Shown here: positions 43,538 through 53,575 of the stretch, in pieces
Position numbering within the stretch: the stretch's first letter is position 1
How the letters are laid out: every line of letters begins with the position of its first letter
Assembly (NCBI RefSeq): GCF_947496995.1
Contig: NZ_CANMFD010000001.1
Location: forward strand, 1,112,692 to 1,176,691
Direction of reading: 5' to 3'
Origin: an uncultured Roseibium sp.
Lineage (GTDB): Bacteria; Pseudomonadota; Alphaproteobacteria; Rhizobiales; Stappiaceae
DNA length: 64,000 nt
The notes under the pieces: model-generated
Told to the model about the DNA's origin: nothing
Database searches by the model: none
The model's input: only the letters and a program-made list of their open reading frames with translations
Program-made: the position numbers and the translations under genes

Positions 43538-43710
43538 AAAGCCAATGCCATTTTTCTCAATAGGCCCGAATGGTTAAATTGTTTTGAACAGGTGTCTTAA
43601 AGAAGAATAATATGAAAGATTATATTATTGAAAATTATTAGAAATATTCTCCAGTAAAGCAAATCATCAAATTGAATGATGTGTATAAACAGGAGTAACT
43701 TTAGGTAATT

Positions 43711-44622
43711 TCATGATCTGGTTGTGAAGAAATCCAGCAATGCCTGACAAGTTCGATCAGGAGCTTCTTCAGGGAGAAAGTGTCCGCAGGGCAGAGCCGC
43801 CCCTTCTGCTTCTGGGCACCATGTCCGCCAGATCGCCAGGGGATCCTCCACACTGTTCGCAATTCCCTTTTCCCCCCAAAGGGCGAGCAGGGGCATGTGG
43901 ATCCGGTTGCCTGCTTCCTGATCCGCCCTGTCGTGCTGATAATCGACTGTCGCTCCTGCGCGGTAGTCCTCGCAAGTGGCGGAAACCCGGTCGGGTTGGC
44001 AGAACCAGTCACGATTGTGGGCAAGCGCCTCTTCTGAAAAACCGGACAGGGTCTTGTCGCCCGTCCAGCTCGCCAGGGTATGTTCCAGAAACCTGATGGG
44101 AGATGCCGCGATGAGCTTTTCGGGGAAAGGGGCCGGCTGCGCCAGGAACATCCAGTGATATATCTTCAGCCCGAATTGCCGGTCCATCCTGTCCCAGTAA
44201 TCGGATGTCGGCAGGATATCGAGCACTGCGAGTCGTTCGACAGCTTCCGGCCTGTCCAGCGCCAGGCGGTAGGCCACCCGTCCGCCGCGGTCGTGCCCGG
44301 CAAGAAGGAAACGGCTGTGTCCGAGCGCCTGCATCATCTCGGTGACGGCCTCGGCCATAGCGCGCTTGGAATAGGCCGCGTGATCGTCGCTGAGGGGCGG
44401 AACGGAGGAACTGCCGTAGCCGGGCAGGTCGGGCAGGACAAGCGTGAAGCGTTCAGCGAGGCGCGGTGCGATCTTGTGCCAGATGACATGGGATTGCGGA
44501 TAACCGTGCAATAGCAGAAGCGGGGGACCGGAACCGCCGACGCGGCAAAACAGCCGGACGCTCGCGGTCTCCACGTTGACGCTGTCAAATCCCGGGAACA
44601 TATCCGGCAAATTACTTTTCAA
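43711..44622 (-). CDS. Alpha/beta hydrolase, haloacetate dehalogenase-like
   Basis: HGYPQSHVIWHKIAP, GHDRGGRVAYRLALDRPE, YHWMFLAQPAPFPEKLI, CEDYRAGATVDYQHD, CGHFLPEEAPD. Confidence 0.85.
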   Translation of the reverse strand: MKSNLPDMFPGFDSVNVETASVRLFCRVGGSGPPLLLLHGYPQSHVIWHKIAPRLAERFTLVLPDLPGYGSSSVPPLSDDHAAYSKRAMAEAVTEMMQALGHSRFLLAGHDRGGRVAYRLALDRPEAVERLAVLDILPTSDYWDRMDRQFGLKIYHWMFLAQPAPFPEKLIAASPIRFLEHTLASWTGDKTLSGFSEEALAHNRDWFCQPDRVSATCEDYRAGATVDYQHDRADQEAGNRIHMPLLALWGEKGIANSVEDPLAIWRTWCPEAEGAALPCGHFLPEEAPDRTCQALLDFFTTRS

Positions 44623-44699
44623 GCCCTTCTCCCCGCCGCGGCTTCAAGGGAAAACTAGATCTTTTTCCATTCCGATGAAAGCTTCGTGCCGAAGGTGCG

Positions 44700-45977
44700 C
44701 TAGCTGTTGTTCTCGCGCTCGATCGCCCGCCAGCCGATATCGGACCGGCAGAAGCCTTCCGGCCAGTCGATCTTCGAGATCGCTTCATAGGCGGTTTGCT
44801 GTGCCTCAAGGACGCTGGATCCGAGTGCGGTCACGTTCAGAACCCGGCCGCCATTGGCAAGCAGCCGTTCACCGTCCTGTTTGGTCCCGGCATGAAAGAC
44901 TTCCAGCCTGTCGGTGGAAAGAGGCTCCAGGCCATGGATTTCCGTGCCCTTTTGGTAACTTCCCGGATAGCCATCGGCCGCCATCACGACGCAGATCGCG
45001 GCTTCGTCGCGCCATTGCGCGGAAGCTGTCGCCAGCGTTCCGTCGACGCTGGCAAGGATCAGGTCCAGCAGGTCGCTTTTCAGCCGCATCATCAGCACCT
45101 GGCACTCCGGGTCGCCGAAGCGGGTGTTGTATTCGATGAGTTTCGGACCGTCTCCGGTCATCATCAGACCCGCGTAAAGCACGCCCTTGAACGGCGTGCC
45201 GCGTCCGGCCAGCGTCGCGATTGTTGGTTCGATGATCGTCTTCATGACGTCCGCGATCAGCGGGTCGGTCAGGACGGGGGCCGGGGAATAGGCGCCCATG
45301 CCGCCGGTGTTCGGGCCCTCGTCGCCGTCGAAGGCGCGTTTGTGATCCTGTGCGGTTGCCAGCGGCAGGGCGTGAGTGCCGTCCGAAAGCACAAAAAAGC
45401 TGGCTTCCTCGCCCTGCAGGAATTCCTCGATGACGACTTCCGCCCCGGCCTCACCGAACGAGCCTTCAAAACACGCCGTCACCGCGCCCTCGGCTTCCTG
45501 CAAGGTCATGGCGACGACAACGCCCTTGCCTGCGGCAAGCCCGTCGGCCTTGACGACGATGGGCGCGCCTTTTTCCCGGACATAGGCAAGGGCTGCGTCG
45601 CACGTGTCGAAGCGGCCGTAGCCGGCGGTCGGAATGCCGGCTTCGTCGCAGACACCTTTGGTGAAAGCCTTGGAGCCTTCGAGCTGCGCTGCCGCCCTGC
45701 TCGGACCGAAAGCCTTCAGTCCGGCCGCTTCCAGATCGTCCACCAGGCCGGCCACCAGCGGCGCTTCCGGCCCGACCACCACGAGGTCGATCCCCTTTGC
45801 CCGGCAGAACGCGATTACCGCCTCATGGTTCGAGACATCCAGATCGCAGAGCTCCGCCACCTGGGCGATGCCAGCATTGCCCGGTGCGGCATAAAGCTTG
45901 ATCAGTCTTGGGGATTTCGCCAGCGCCCAGGCCAGGGAATGTTCGCGGCCACCGGATCCGATGAGGAGAAGTTTCAT
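44700..45977 (-). CDS. purD: Phosphoribosylamine--glycine ligase
   Basis: [54 protein letters not shown]. Confidence 0.97.
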   Translation of the reverse strand: MKLLLIGSGGREHSLAWALAKSPRLIKLYAAPGNAGIAQVAELCDLDVSNHEAVIAFCRAKGIDLVVVGPEAPLVAGLVDDLEAAGLKAFGPSRAAAQLEGSKAFTKGVCDEAGIPTAGYGRFDTCDAALAYVREKGAPIVVKADGLAAGKGVVVAMTLQEAEGAVTACFEGSFGEAGAEVVIEEFLQGEEASFFVLSDGTHALPLATAQDHKRAFDGDEGPNTGGMGAYSPAPVLTDPLIADVMKTIIEPTIATLAGRGTPFKGVLYAGLMMTGDGPKLIEYNTRFGDPECQVLMMRLKSDLLDLILASVDGTLATASAQWRDEAAICVVMAADGYPGSYQKGTEIHGLEPLSTDRLEVFHAGTKQDGERLLANGGRVLNVTALGSSVLEAQQTAYEAISKIDWPEGFCRSDIGWRAIERENNS

Positions 45978-46112
45978 GAGTGTCCAGTCTCAAAAGCAGG
46001 GTGACGCCGCACTGAGTTTTGCTGCCCGCAGCGACTTGTCGAATTCGATGCCGCGGGGTCTATCACGCGGACAGGTGCGCTGCAATTCGGGGATCGGGAA
46101 ATCCGGCGGCAA

Positions 46113-46892
46113 TCACCCGCCCACGGTCACACGGCAGTAAAGGATATTGTCCTTTTCCAGGTCCGGCCCCCAGATCAATCTGGCGCTGCCGTCCCAGGTG
46201 ATCCGGTCATAGCCGCCCTTGGGACTGACATTCCCGGTGCTGTGCACGGTTGCCGCCGGCCAGGAGCTGTCGTCAAAATCCGGAGCCATCCAGCCGTCCG
46301 GCGTCGGCGTTACGGTCTGCGCGCAACTGGCACTGGAAACATCCGGCTTGCGGTCGCTCTCACACGACCGGTCCGCCGGTGCGGACTGAACCGTCAGGCA
46401 GCGCCAATCGGATCCGGTCGCAGCCAGAAGCCTGCCGGAGGCGGCGTCATGGAACTGGGCGATCGCGCCGCCGTCGCCCATCTGCTGACGGCGGGTGCCG
46501 ATATATTCAAGGCCGGTGCTGTTTTCCATGAAATCGCGGAACTCGAATGCGATTGTCATCGGTAAATCGGCGTTGAAATCGAACCGTTCCGCATTGAAGG
46601 AGCGTTCCGTACGGATGGAGACGCTGTCCTCCAGAAGCGGCGCCCCGTTGATGTAGAGCGTGAACCAGTTGTCCACCCAGACCTCACCAAGGATCTTGTG
46701 CGCCCCCTGAGACCTGATCGTGCTTTCATTCAGGTCCTGCCCCTGGACCCCGCGCGGAGGAGGGGCCTTGCCACCCGGTGGAGGCGGAGGTTTCTGTGCG
46801 AAGGCTGCAGCCGGGACGGCTGCCAGCGCGACGGCCACGGTGACAGCGAATTTTGAGGTAAGAATTGCGGAAAGCTTCACAACGTGCTCCAT
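46113..46892 (-). CDS. Hypothetical secreted protein, beta-sandwich-like
   Basis: Signal peptide (AVTVAVALAAVPAAAFAQ), Pro-rich linker, VWVDNWFTLYINGAPLLEDSV segment, multiple Cys. Confidence 0.75.
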   Translation of the reverse strand: MEHVVKLSAILTSKFAVTVAVALAAVPAAAFAQKPPPPPGGKAPPPRGVQGQDLNESTIRSQGAHKILGEVWVDNWFTLYINGAPLLEDSVSIRTERSFNAERFDFNADLPMTIAFEFRDFMENSTGLEYIGTRRQQMGDGGAIAQFHDAASGRLLAATGSDWRCLTVQSAPADRSCESDRKPDVSSASCAQTVTPTPDGWMAPDFDDSSWPAATVHSTGNVSPKGGYDRITWDGSARLIWGPDLEKDNILYCRVTVGG

Positions 46893-46958
46893 CTGTCGGC
46901 CACAATATGGGCACTATGACGCTTTGCGGAACGAAATTCACCTCTGCTAGAGGTAAAA

Positions 46959-47969
46959 GTGCCGATGAATACAAACGGCGGCCGGAAGGGCTGCCGGATC
47001 AGCGAATTTCGGATGGGCAGGAAGATGTTTTTTTCAACCAAGGACACAGGGCCGGTTGCCGATGCGGTGAAGCAGCATTGGGTCGACACGCGGCTTCCGG
47101 CGGCCATGCGCCCCTACGCGCGGCTGGCCCGCTGGGAACGGCCTATCGGCTGGTGGCTGCTGCTCTGGCCATGCTGGTGGTCCGCTGCCCTTGCGGCGAT
47201 TGCCGCCGGCAACGGCTGGCCGAACCTGTGGCATCTGGTTCTTTTCCTGATCGGCGCCGTGGCGATGCGCGGTGCAGGCTGCACCTATAACGATCTTGTC
47301 GACGTGGACATCGACACCAAGGTCGCGCGCACGCGCTCCCGGCCGATACCGGCCGGGCAGGTGACAAAAAACCAGGCGAGGATCTTTCTCGTGCTGCAAG
47401 GTCTGGTCGGACTGGCCGTCCTGCTGCAGTTCAACAGCTTTGCGATCGGTCTCGGTATCGCTTCGCTGATCCCCGTCGCCATATACCCGTTCATGAAACG
47501 CGTCACCAACTGGCCGCAATTGTTCCTCGGCTTCGCGTTTTCCTGGGGTGCGCTGATGGGCTGGGCGGCTGTGTTCGGATCGCTCGGCTGGGCGCCCGTC
47601 CTGCTGTACCTCGGCGGCATCTGCTGGACCATCGGCTACGACACGATCTATGCCCATCAGGACAAGGAGGACGACGCGCTGGTCGGTGTCAGATCGACGG
47701 CGCGGCTGTTCGGCGCGCGCACCAAACCGGCTCTGATCGTGCTCTACGCTGCCGCCACCGGACTGTTCATGCTGGCCGCCACCGCCGCCGACGCAGGCCC
47801 GGCCGCGTTCCTGGGCATTGTGGCCGGTGTCGTCCATCTCGGCTGGCAGGTCATCGTTCTGGACATCGACGACGGCGACCAGTGCCTGAAGCTCTTCCGT
47901 TCCAACACCACTTACGGCTGGATCCTCTTTGCCGGGTTCTGCGCGGACGCGCTGATCGGGTGGTTGTGA
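46959..47969 (+). CDS. ubiA: 4-hydroxybenzoate octaprenyltransferase
   Basis: YARLARWERPIGWWLLLWPCWWSAAL, NDLVDVDIDTKVARTRSRPI, YDTIYAHQDKEDD. Confidence 0.95.
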   Translation: MPMNTNGGRKGCRISEFRMGRKMFFSTKDTGPVADAVKQHWVDTRLPAAMRPYARLARWERPIGWWLLLWPCWWSAALAAIAAGNGWPNLWHLVLFLIGAVAMRGAGCTYNDLVDVDIDTKVARTRSRPIPAGQVTKNQARIFLVLQGLVGLAVLLQFNSFAIGLGIASLIPVAIYPFMKRVTNWPQLFLGFAFSWGALMGWAAVFGSLGWAPVLLYLGGICWTIGYDTIYAHQDKEDDALVGVRSTARLFGARTKPALIVLYAAATGLFMLAATAADAGPAAFLGIVAGVVHLGWQVIVLDIDDGDQCLKLFRSNTTYGWILFAGFCADALIGWL

Positions 47970-47981
47970 GGGGCCGGGAAA

Positions 47982-48012
47982 CTAAAAAAGGCCCCGCGCT
48001 GCGGAGCCCTTC
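47982..48012 (-). terminator. Probable terminator of the DUF6101 gene
   Basis: Minus strand GGGCTCCGCAGCGCGGGGCCTTTTTT hairpin with U tract. Confidence 0.65.
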
Positions 48013-48047
48013 ATGCATGGCGATAAACCGATCTGTCTTTTGGCGCA

Positions 48048-48704
48048 TCAGTTCCGCGCGATGATCTCGCGTTCGTCTGCATGGACAGCCATCACCTCTG
48101 CCGGACGCCCTGGCAGGCGCTTGTTGAGAAAGCGCGGGCGGCGGCCTGTCAGGAGGCGAAGCTTGCGGCGCGGAGCCGGATTTGCCGAAGGTTTGGCGCT
48201 GTAGGCGTCGATCGGTTTCACCTTGCCGCCGAGGTCACACACCAGCATGGGCAGGTTCAGCGTCTGGGCCCAGCGGCTCCAGAGCGCGGCAAGTTCGTCC
48301 GAAGTTTCGGTTTCCGCAAGTGTGATCGACAGTGCGCTGTCCGGATGTTTCAGGATGAGCGCCGCCATGATGTCCCCGGGAGCAGCCCCCGGGACAATCC
48401 GTACCATGACGCCGTCGAAACCGGGTGTCGGAACGACGACGGTGACCGGAACACCGGCAACCCGGCGCTTGATGATCGCCCTGTCGCAATCAAGAACTAT
48501 ATCTGCAGGAAGAGCAGCGGTTCCCGGCCTTGATTCCAGTCGTTGCTGGAAGTGGGCCGGCAGGCAACCGGGATGCGGCATCGCTTGCGCGCCACCCCCG
48601 GTTGCTACCGTTTCCTGTATTTCTGTTTGACGTCTCAAATGACTCTCCACCGGACCTTTTGGTCTCTGATGGCTTGAAGGTAGATCAGAAAGGTCGTGAA
48701 GCAC
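48048..48704 (-). CDS. DUF6101-like family protein
   Basis: Conserved-looking PilZ-size protein, ALILKHPDSALSITLAETETSDELAALWSRWAQTLNLPMLV; family recalled, not searched. Confidence 0.7.
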   Translation of the reverse strand: MLHDLSDLPSSHQRPKGPVESHLRRQTEIQETVATGGGAQAMPHPGCLPAHFQQRLESRPGTAALPADIVLDCDRAIIKRRVAGVPVTVVVPTPGFDGVMVRIVPGAAPGDIMAALILKHPDSALSITLAETETSDELAALWSRWAQTLNLPMLVCDLGGKVKPIDAYSAKPSANPAPRRKLRLLTGRRPRFLNKRLPGRPAEVMAVHADEREIIARN

Positions 48705-49071
48705 TTAAGAGACACGGTTAAAAAAGTCTGATTTTAAAGAGGGTTACTGGAATGTAAGCGGAGAGGTAACGCCTGATTCACATGTGTGGCAGAAAGCAAT
48801 AAACACAACTCATGGATGAGCTTTCGGTGGGGCAAGCCGATGACGGGCACGCAAGCGTCGGCGTCGTGCCGGAATGGACTGACTGGAATGGGTTGACGTG
48901 ACGCGCAACCTGAACCGATCGGGCCGAATAGCGTTATTGTCCTGTGGGGACAGGCGGAATTATCCCTCTCGGAGGGAACCGGAATGGCACAGGCTGTTGG
49001 GAACCTGCTGCGGCGGTTGCAGGCTGCCGGTGCGAAGCGTAAATAACTGCCGGAGCAAAAAGGCGGACCTG

Positions 49072-50415
49072 ATGTCGGAACTGATTGATCAAAGCGAATT
49101 GCAGTCACGGGCTGCACGTCTGGTGGAAGCGGCCCGCAAGGCCGGGGCGGATGCCTGTGACGCTGTGGCGGTCACGGGTGTGTCCCTGGGCGTGGACGTC
49201 AGGGAGGGCAAGGTTGAGGAAACCGAGCGCGCGGAAGGCGACGACGTCACGCTGCGCGTCTTCGTCGGCAAACGCACCGCCGCGGTTTCGGCCAACCGTC
49301 TGGATGATCCGGCAGGCCTTGCCGAACGTGCCGTCGCCATGGCGAAGGTGGCCCCGGAAGATCCCTATGCCGGCCTTGCGGATCCGGATCTGCTGGTGAA
49401 GGACTTTCCGGTACTGGATCTGCTCGACACCAAAGAGATGACGGCCGAGGACCTGAGCGAGATCGCGCTGGAAGCCGAAGCTGCCGGTCTTGCCGTTGCA
49501 GGGGTCAGCAAATCCGGCGGCGCGGGTGCGTCCTGGCGTTTGGGCGGTGTGGTTCTGGCCACCAGCCACGGCTTCCAGGGCTCCTACATCTCATCGCGCT
49601 ACGGCATGTCCATGACCGCGGTTGCCGGCGACGGCACGGCCATGGAACGCGATTACGATTTCGACAGCCGGACCTATTTCGAAGATCTGGAATCGCCGGC
49701 GGAGGTCGGCCGAAGAGCGGGCGAAAGAGCCGTGCGGCGTCTCAATCCGCAGAAGCTGTCCACCCGGACCACCAACGTCATTTATGAATCGCGGGCGGCC
49801 CGCAGCATTCTCGGTCATCTGGCAGGGGCGATCAACGGGGCCTCGATCGCGCGCAAGACCAGTTTTCTGAAGGACAGGATGGGCGAGCAGATTTTCGCCT
49901 CTGGCATTCAGGTGGTCGACGATCCGTTCAAGCGCCGCGGGGCCGCAACACGCCCCTTCGACGGCGAAGGCACAAAGGCCGAGGTCCTTGACGTGATTGG
50001 CGACGGCGTGCTGCAGCACTGGTTCCTGGATGGGGCGACGGCGCGCGAGCTTGGCCTGAAGCCCAACGGCCGGGCCCATCGCGGCGGCAGTGGAACATCT
50101 CCGGGCGGAACCAACATCACACTGATGCCGGGCGACAAGAGCCTTGAGGAGCTTATGGCCGAAGCCGGGGAGGGACTGCTGGTCACCGATCTCATCGGTC
50201 ACGGCGTCAACGGTCTGACCGGCGACTATTCCCGCGGTGCGGCAGGGTTCTGGTTCGAAAAAGGCGAAATCGTCGAGCCCGTCAGCGAGATTACCATTGC
50301 CGGCAATCTCAACGACATGTTCAGGCGGCTGGTGCCGGGCAGCGATCTGGACAACCGCTACTCGACAGCGACACCGTCGATCATGATCGAAGGAATGGCT
50401 CTTGCCGGAAACTGA
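49072..50415 (+). CDS. pmbA: TldD/PmbA family protein (PmbA)
   Basis: VDVREGKVEETERAEGDDVTLRVFVGKRTAAVSANRL, NGLTGDYSRGAAGFWFEKGEI. Confidence 0.93.
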   Translation: MSELIDQSELQSRAARLVEAARKAGADACDAVAVTGVSLGVDVREGKVEETERAEGDDVTLRVFVGKRTAAVSANRLDDPAGLAERAVAMAKVAPEDPYAGLADPDLLVKDFPVLDLLDTKEMTAEDLSEIALEAEAAGLAVAGVSKSGGAGASWRLGGVVLATSHGFQGSYISSRYGMSMTAVAGDGTAMERDYDFDSRTYFEDLESPAEVGRRAGERAVRRLNPQKLSTRTTNVIYESRAARSILGHLAGAINGASIARKTSFLKDRMGEQIFASGIQVVDDPFKRRGAATRPFDGEGTKAEVLDVIGDGVLQHWFLDGATARELGLKPNGRAHRGGSGTSPGGTNITLMPGDKSLEELMAEAGEGLLVTDLIGHGVNGLTGDYSRGAAGFWFEKGEIVEPVSEITIAGNLNDMFRRLVPGSDLDNRYSTATPSIMIEGMALAGN

Positions 50416-50443
50416 CAAAGGCAATCCCGCTCCCGAGACGGAC

Positions 50444-51208
50444 ATGCGCTTGCTGGAAACGGCAGCGCGGCAGGCCGGCGAACTGGCGCTCAGCTATTTT
50501 GGGCGGGACCCTGAAACCTGGTTCAAGGGCAACAAGTCACCTGTCTCGGAAGCGGACCTTGCTGTCGACAGGTTTCTGGCGGAAGAGCTGCGCACCGCGC
50601 GTCCGGGTTACGGATGGCTGTCGGAGGAAACCGCCGACGACCGGCAGCGTCTCGATCGCGAACGGGTGTTCATCGTCGACCCGATTGACGGCACACGCGC
50701 TTTCCTTGCCGGCGGCAACGAATGGACGGTGTCGATTGCCGTTGTTGAAAATGGCCGGCCGACCGCCGGCGCTGTTTTCTGCCCGCTCCGCGAGGAAATG
50801 TTTCTGGCAAGTAGCGGCGGCGGAGCCTGGCTCAACGGCCAGCGGATGTCGGTGTCCGGACAGGCAGACATTGAGGGGGCCAGCTTGACCGGTCCTCATT
50901 CGATCGTGGCCAACGAGGACGTGATCGCGGCAGGGTTCGTCCGCGCCGACATAATGCGCTCGCTCGCCTACCGCCTTGCAATCGTGGCGGCGGGACGGGT
51001 CGATGTGGGTGCGGCCCGGGGAGGGCCGAGCGACTGGGACCTTGCGGCGGCCGATCTTTTGGTGCAGGAAGCAGGCGGCCATCTGACCGACCTGTCCGGA
51101 CAGCACCTGATTTACAACCGCGCGAAGTCGGGTCATCCGGCTCTGGTCGCAGCTCCCCAAGCGCTGATCGGGCCTGTGCGCGACGCGCTCGGGGTCCTGA
51201 TCAAATGA
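50444..51208 (+). CDS. 3'(2'),5'-bisphosphate nucleotidase CysQ / inositol monophosphatase family
   Basis: GNKSPVSEADLAVD, WLSEE, VDPIDGTRAFLAG, GGPSDWDLAAADLLVQEAGG; start may be TTG at 50402. Confidence 0.9.
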   Translation: MRLLETAARQAGELALSYFGRDPETWFKGNKSPVSEADLAVDRFLAEELRTARPGYGWLSEETADDRQRLDRERVFIVDPIDGTRAFLAGGNEWTVSIAVVENGRPTAGAVFCPLREEMFLASSGGGAWLNGQRMSVSGQADIEGASLTGPHSIVANEDVIAAGFVRADIMRSLAYRLAIVAAGRVDVGAARGGPSDWDLAAADLLVQEAGGHLTDLSGQHLIYNRAKSGHPALVAAPQALIGPVRDALGVLIK

Positions 51209-51238
51209 GCTGCGGATTGACGAACAGCGAGGAAATTC

Positions 51239-51478
51239 ATGAGTGATAAAGACACGCCCAAGCAGCTTTTGCATCTCGTGTTCGGCGGTGAACTGGAGTC
51301 GCCCGAAGGCCTGACCTTCCGCGATCTGGACGCCCTGGATGTGGTCGGCATCTACCCGAACTATGCCGAAGCCTACAAGGCCTGGAAGTCGAAGGCACAG
51401 TCCACGGTCGATAACGCGCACATGCGTTATTTCATTGTTCACATGCACCGCTTGCTCAATCCGGAAACGGACGACTGA
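51239..51478 (+). CDS. DUF4170-like small protein
   Basis: LVFGGELESPEGLTFRDLDALDVVGIYPNYAEAYKAWKSKAQSTVDNAHMRYFIVHMHRLL. Confidence 0.85.
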   Translation: MSDKDTPKQLLHLVFGGELESPEGLTFRDLDALDVVGIYPNYAEAYKAWKSKAQSTVDNAHMRYFIVHMHRLLNPETDD

Positions 51479-51506
51479 GCAGCCGCTTCTTCAGGCGATA
51501 AGAAAA

Positions 51507-52214
51507 ATGATCAAACGCCTTGGCCGCCATCCCTGGGTCCTGTCGGGTGTGGGCACTTTGCTCGCTGCCTATCTGAAGCTGGTCAGGCGCACCAACCGCT
51601 TTGTTCTGGATCCGCCGGGGATCTACGACAAGACGGAACCGGAGCTGCCGGTTATCGTCGCCATGTGGCACGGCCAGCATTTCATGGTGCCCTTTGCCAA
51701 GCCGGCGGAGTGGCAGGCGAAGGTGATGATTTCGCGATCCGCCGACGGCGAGGTCAACGCCATCGCAGCCCGCAAACTCGGGCTTGGCCTGATCCGGGCA
51801 TCGGGCGGCAGAAACGCCCGCCAGATCAGGAAGCGCGGCGGAATGCGCGGGTTCATCGAAGCGCTGAGGGCTCTGAAGGACGGGTATACGATTGCCATGA
51901 CCGCCGATATTCCCAAAGGCCCGGCGCGTAAGTCCGGCGTCGGCATCGTGCAACTGGCGAAACATTCCGGCTGTCCGATCCTGCCTGTGGCGGTGGCAAC
52001 GAGCCGCAGCATCGAGCTCAACAGCTGGGACAAGGCGAGCGTGAACCTTCCTTTCGGGCGCGGCAGCATCGCCGTGGGCGAGTTGATCCGGGTGCCGGCC
52101 GAGGCCGGGGACGAGGAGCTGGAAGTCTACCGTCAGCAGGTAGAGGACAGCCTCAATACGGTCACCACACGTGCCTATGAACTTGTCGGCAGGGTTGAGA
52201 CGTCCGTACCCTAG
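51507..52214 (+). CDS. Lysophospholipid acyltransferase family (DUF374)
   Basis: VAMWHGQHFMVPF, SRSADGE, GLGLIRASGGR, TADIPKGPARKSGVGIVQLAKHSGCPI. Confidence 0.88.
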   Translation: MIKRLGRHPWVLSGVGTLLAAYLKLVRRTNRFVLDPPGIYDKTEPELPVIVAMWHGQHFMVPFAKPAEWQAKVMISRSADGEVNAIAARKLGLGLIRASGGRNARQIRKRGGMRGFIEALRALKDGYTIAMTADIPKGPARKSGVGIVQLAKHSGCPILPVAVATSRSIELNSWDKASVNLPFGRGSIAVGELIRVPAEAGDEELEVYRQQVEDSLNTVTTRAYELVGRVETSVP

Positions 52215-52243
52215 GGTGTGAACTGAGGCGCTGGAGGTAAGGA

Positions 52244-53575
52244 GTGGGAGATATGCAGGCTGGGCGTCGCCCCTTGCTCATCAGTGCCTATCGGGCTCTT
52301 TCCCGTGCCCTGACGCCCCTGTTCCACCTTCTCTTCTGGTGGCGCAGCCGCTCAGGCAAGGAGGTCGCTCAAAGGAAAGGCGAACGTTTCGGCCGGCCGC
52401 AACACGAGCGCCCTTCCGGGCATCTCACATGGATCCATGCGGCAAGTGTCGGCGAGACCATGTCTGTCCTGCCGCTGATCGAGGCCTTGTGCGCTTCGGG
52501 ACAAAGGGTGCTGCTGACGACGGTTACCGTCACGGCGGCTGAAATTGCCGCATCGCGGCTTCCGCAAGGCGCGGTTCACCAGTTCGTTCCCTATGATGCA
52601 CCGGGCCCCCTGACCCGGTTTCTCGATCATTGGTCTCCGGACCTTGCCATGGTCGTTGAATCGGAGATCTGGCCGTGCCAGTTCGATGAGTTGAGGTCCC
52701 GGAAAGTGCCTTTCATTTTGCTGAACGGCCGTCTTTCCGACGGGTCCCACAGAAATTGGTCCCGGTTTCCGGGGGCTTCCCGCTATATCTTCGAGTGTCT
52801 GGACCTGGTGCTGGCGCAAAGCGCCGCCGACGCGGAACGCTTCCGCCGGCTTGGCTGCAAGAGGGTGGAAACACCCGGCAACCTGAAATTCGACGCGAGT
52901 GTGCCGGAGGTGGCGGAAGCCGAAATTCAGGAGCTTCATACGCAGATCGGCGGCCGGCCCGTTTGGCTGGCGGCGCTGACCCATCCGGGCGAGGATGCGA
53001 TTGTCCTGCAGGCCTGCGAAAAGCTCCTGATGGAGTTTCCCGAACTGCTGTTGATCCTGGTGCCGCGCCACCCGAACCGCGCCGATGACATCGCGGAGCT
53101 GATCGGGGCACACGGCCTGACCTGCATCCGACGCAGTACGGGTGAAAAAATAAACCCGTCCACAAGGGTCTATCTTGGCGATACACTCGGCGAGATGGGA
53201 CTGTTCTACAAACTTGCGCCGGTGACCTTTCTCGGCGGATCTTTTACCGACGCCGGCGGCCACAACCCGGTGGAGGCGGCTCTTGGCGGGTCCGCGCTCG
53301 TGACCGGACCGCAGGTGGCCAATGCACGCGCGCTCTACAAGGAGTTCTGGTCAGGCAAGGCGGCTGTGCGGGCATCGCGGCCCGAAGATCTGGCGGACCT
53401 TGTCGCCGGACTGCTGCGCCGGCCGGACGAGGCGCGCGCGCAGGCAGGCTGTGCAAGGGCCCTTGTCGACGCTGGCAGGGGCGCGAAGGAGAAGATCCTG
53501 TTCTTGTTGCAGCCTTATTTGAAAGATCGCTCCGATGGGCGGGAACCGGAGGCGGAGCGTGAGCAAAGCGCCTGA
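52244..53575 (+). CDS. waaA: 3-deoxy-D-manno-octulosonic acid transferase
   Basis: WIHAASVGETMSVLPLIEAL, VVESEIWP, FLGGSFTDAGGHNPVEAAL. Confidence 0.96.
   Translation: MGDMQAGRRPLLISAYRALSRALTPLFHLLFWWRSRSGKEVAQRKGERFGRPQHERPSGHLTWIHAASVGETMSVLPLIEALCASGQRVLLTTVTVTAAEIAASRLPQGAVHQFVPYDAPGPLTRFLDHWSPDLAMVVESEIWPCQFDELRSRKVPFILLNGRLSDGSHRNWSRFPGASRYIFECLDLVLAQSAADAERFRRLGCKRVETPGNLKFDASVPEVAEAEIQELHTQIGGRPVWLAALTHPGEDAIVLQACEKLLMEFPELLLILVPRHPNRADDIAELIGAHGLTCIRRSTGEKINPSTRVYLGDTLGEMGLFYKLAPVTFLGGSFTDAGGHNPVEAALGGSALVTGPQVANARALYKEFWSGKAAVRASRPEDLADLVAGLLRRPDEARAQAGCARALVDAGRGAKEKILFLLQPYLKDRSDGREPEAEREQSA

Noticed and set aside
40421-43600. Plus-strand ORFs of 500 and 341 aa
   Set aside because: Antisense to the GGDEF-EAL gene; no domain recognised
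48734-49117. 127-aa minus-strand ORF upstream of pmbA
   Set aside because: Overlaps the pmbA start and has no coding signature
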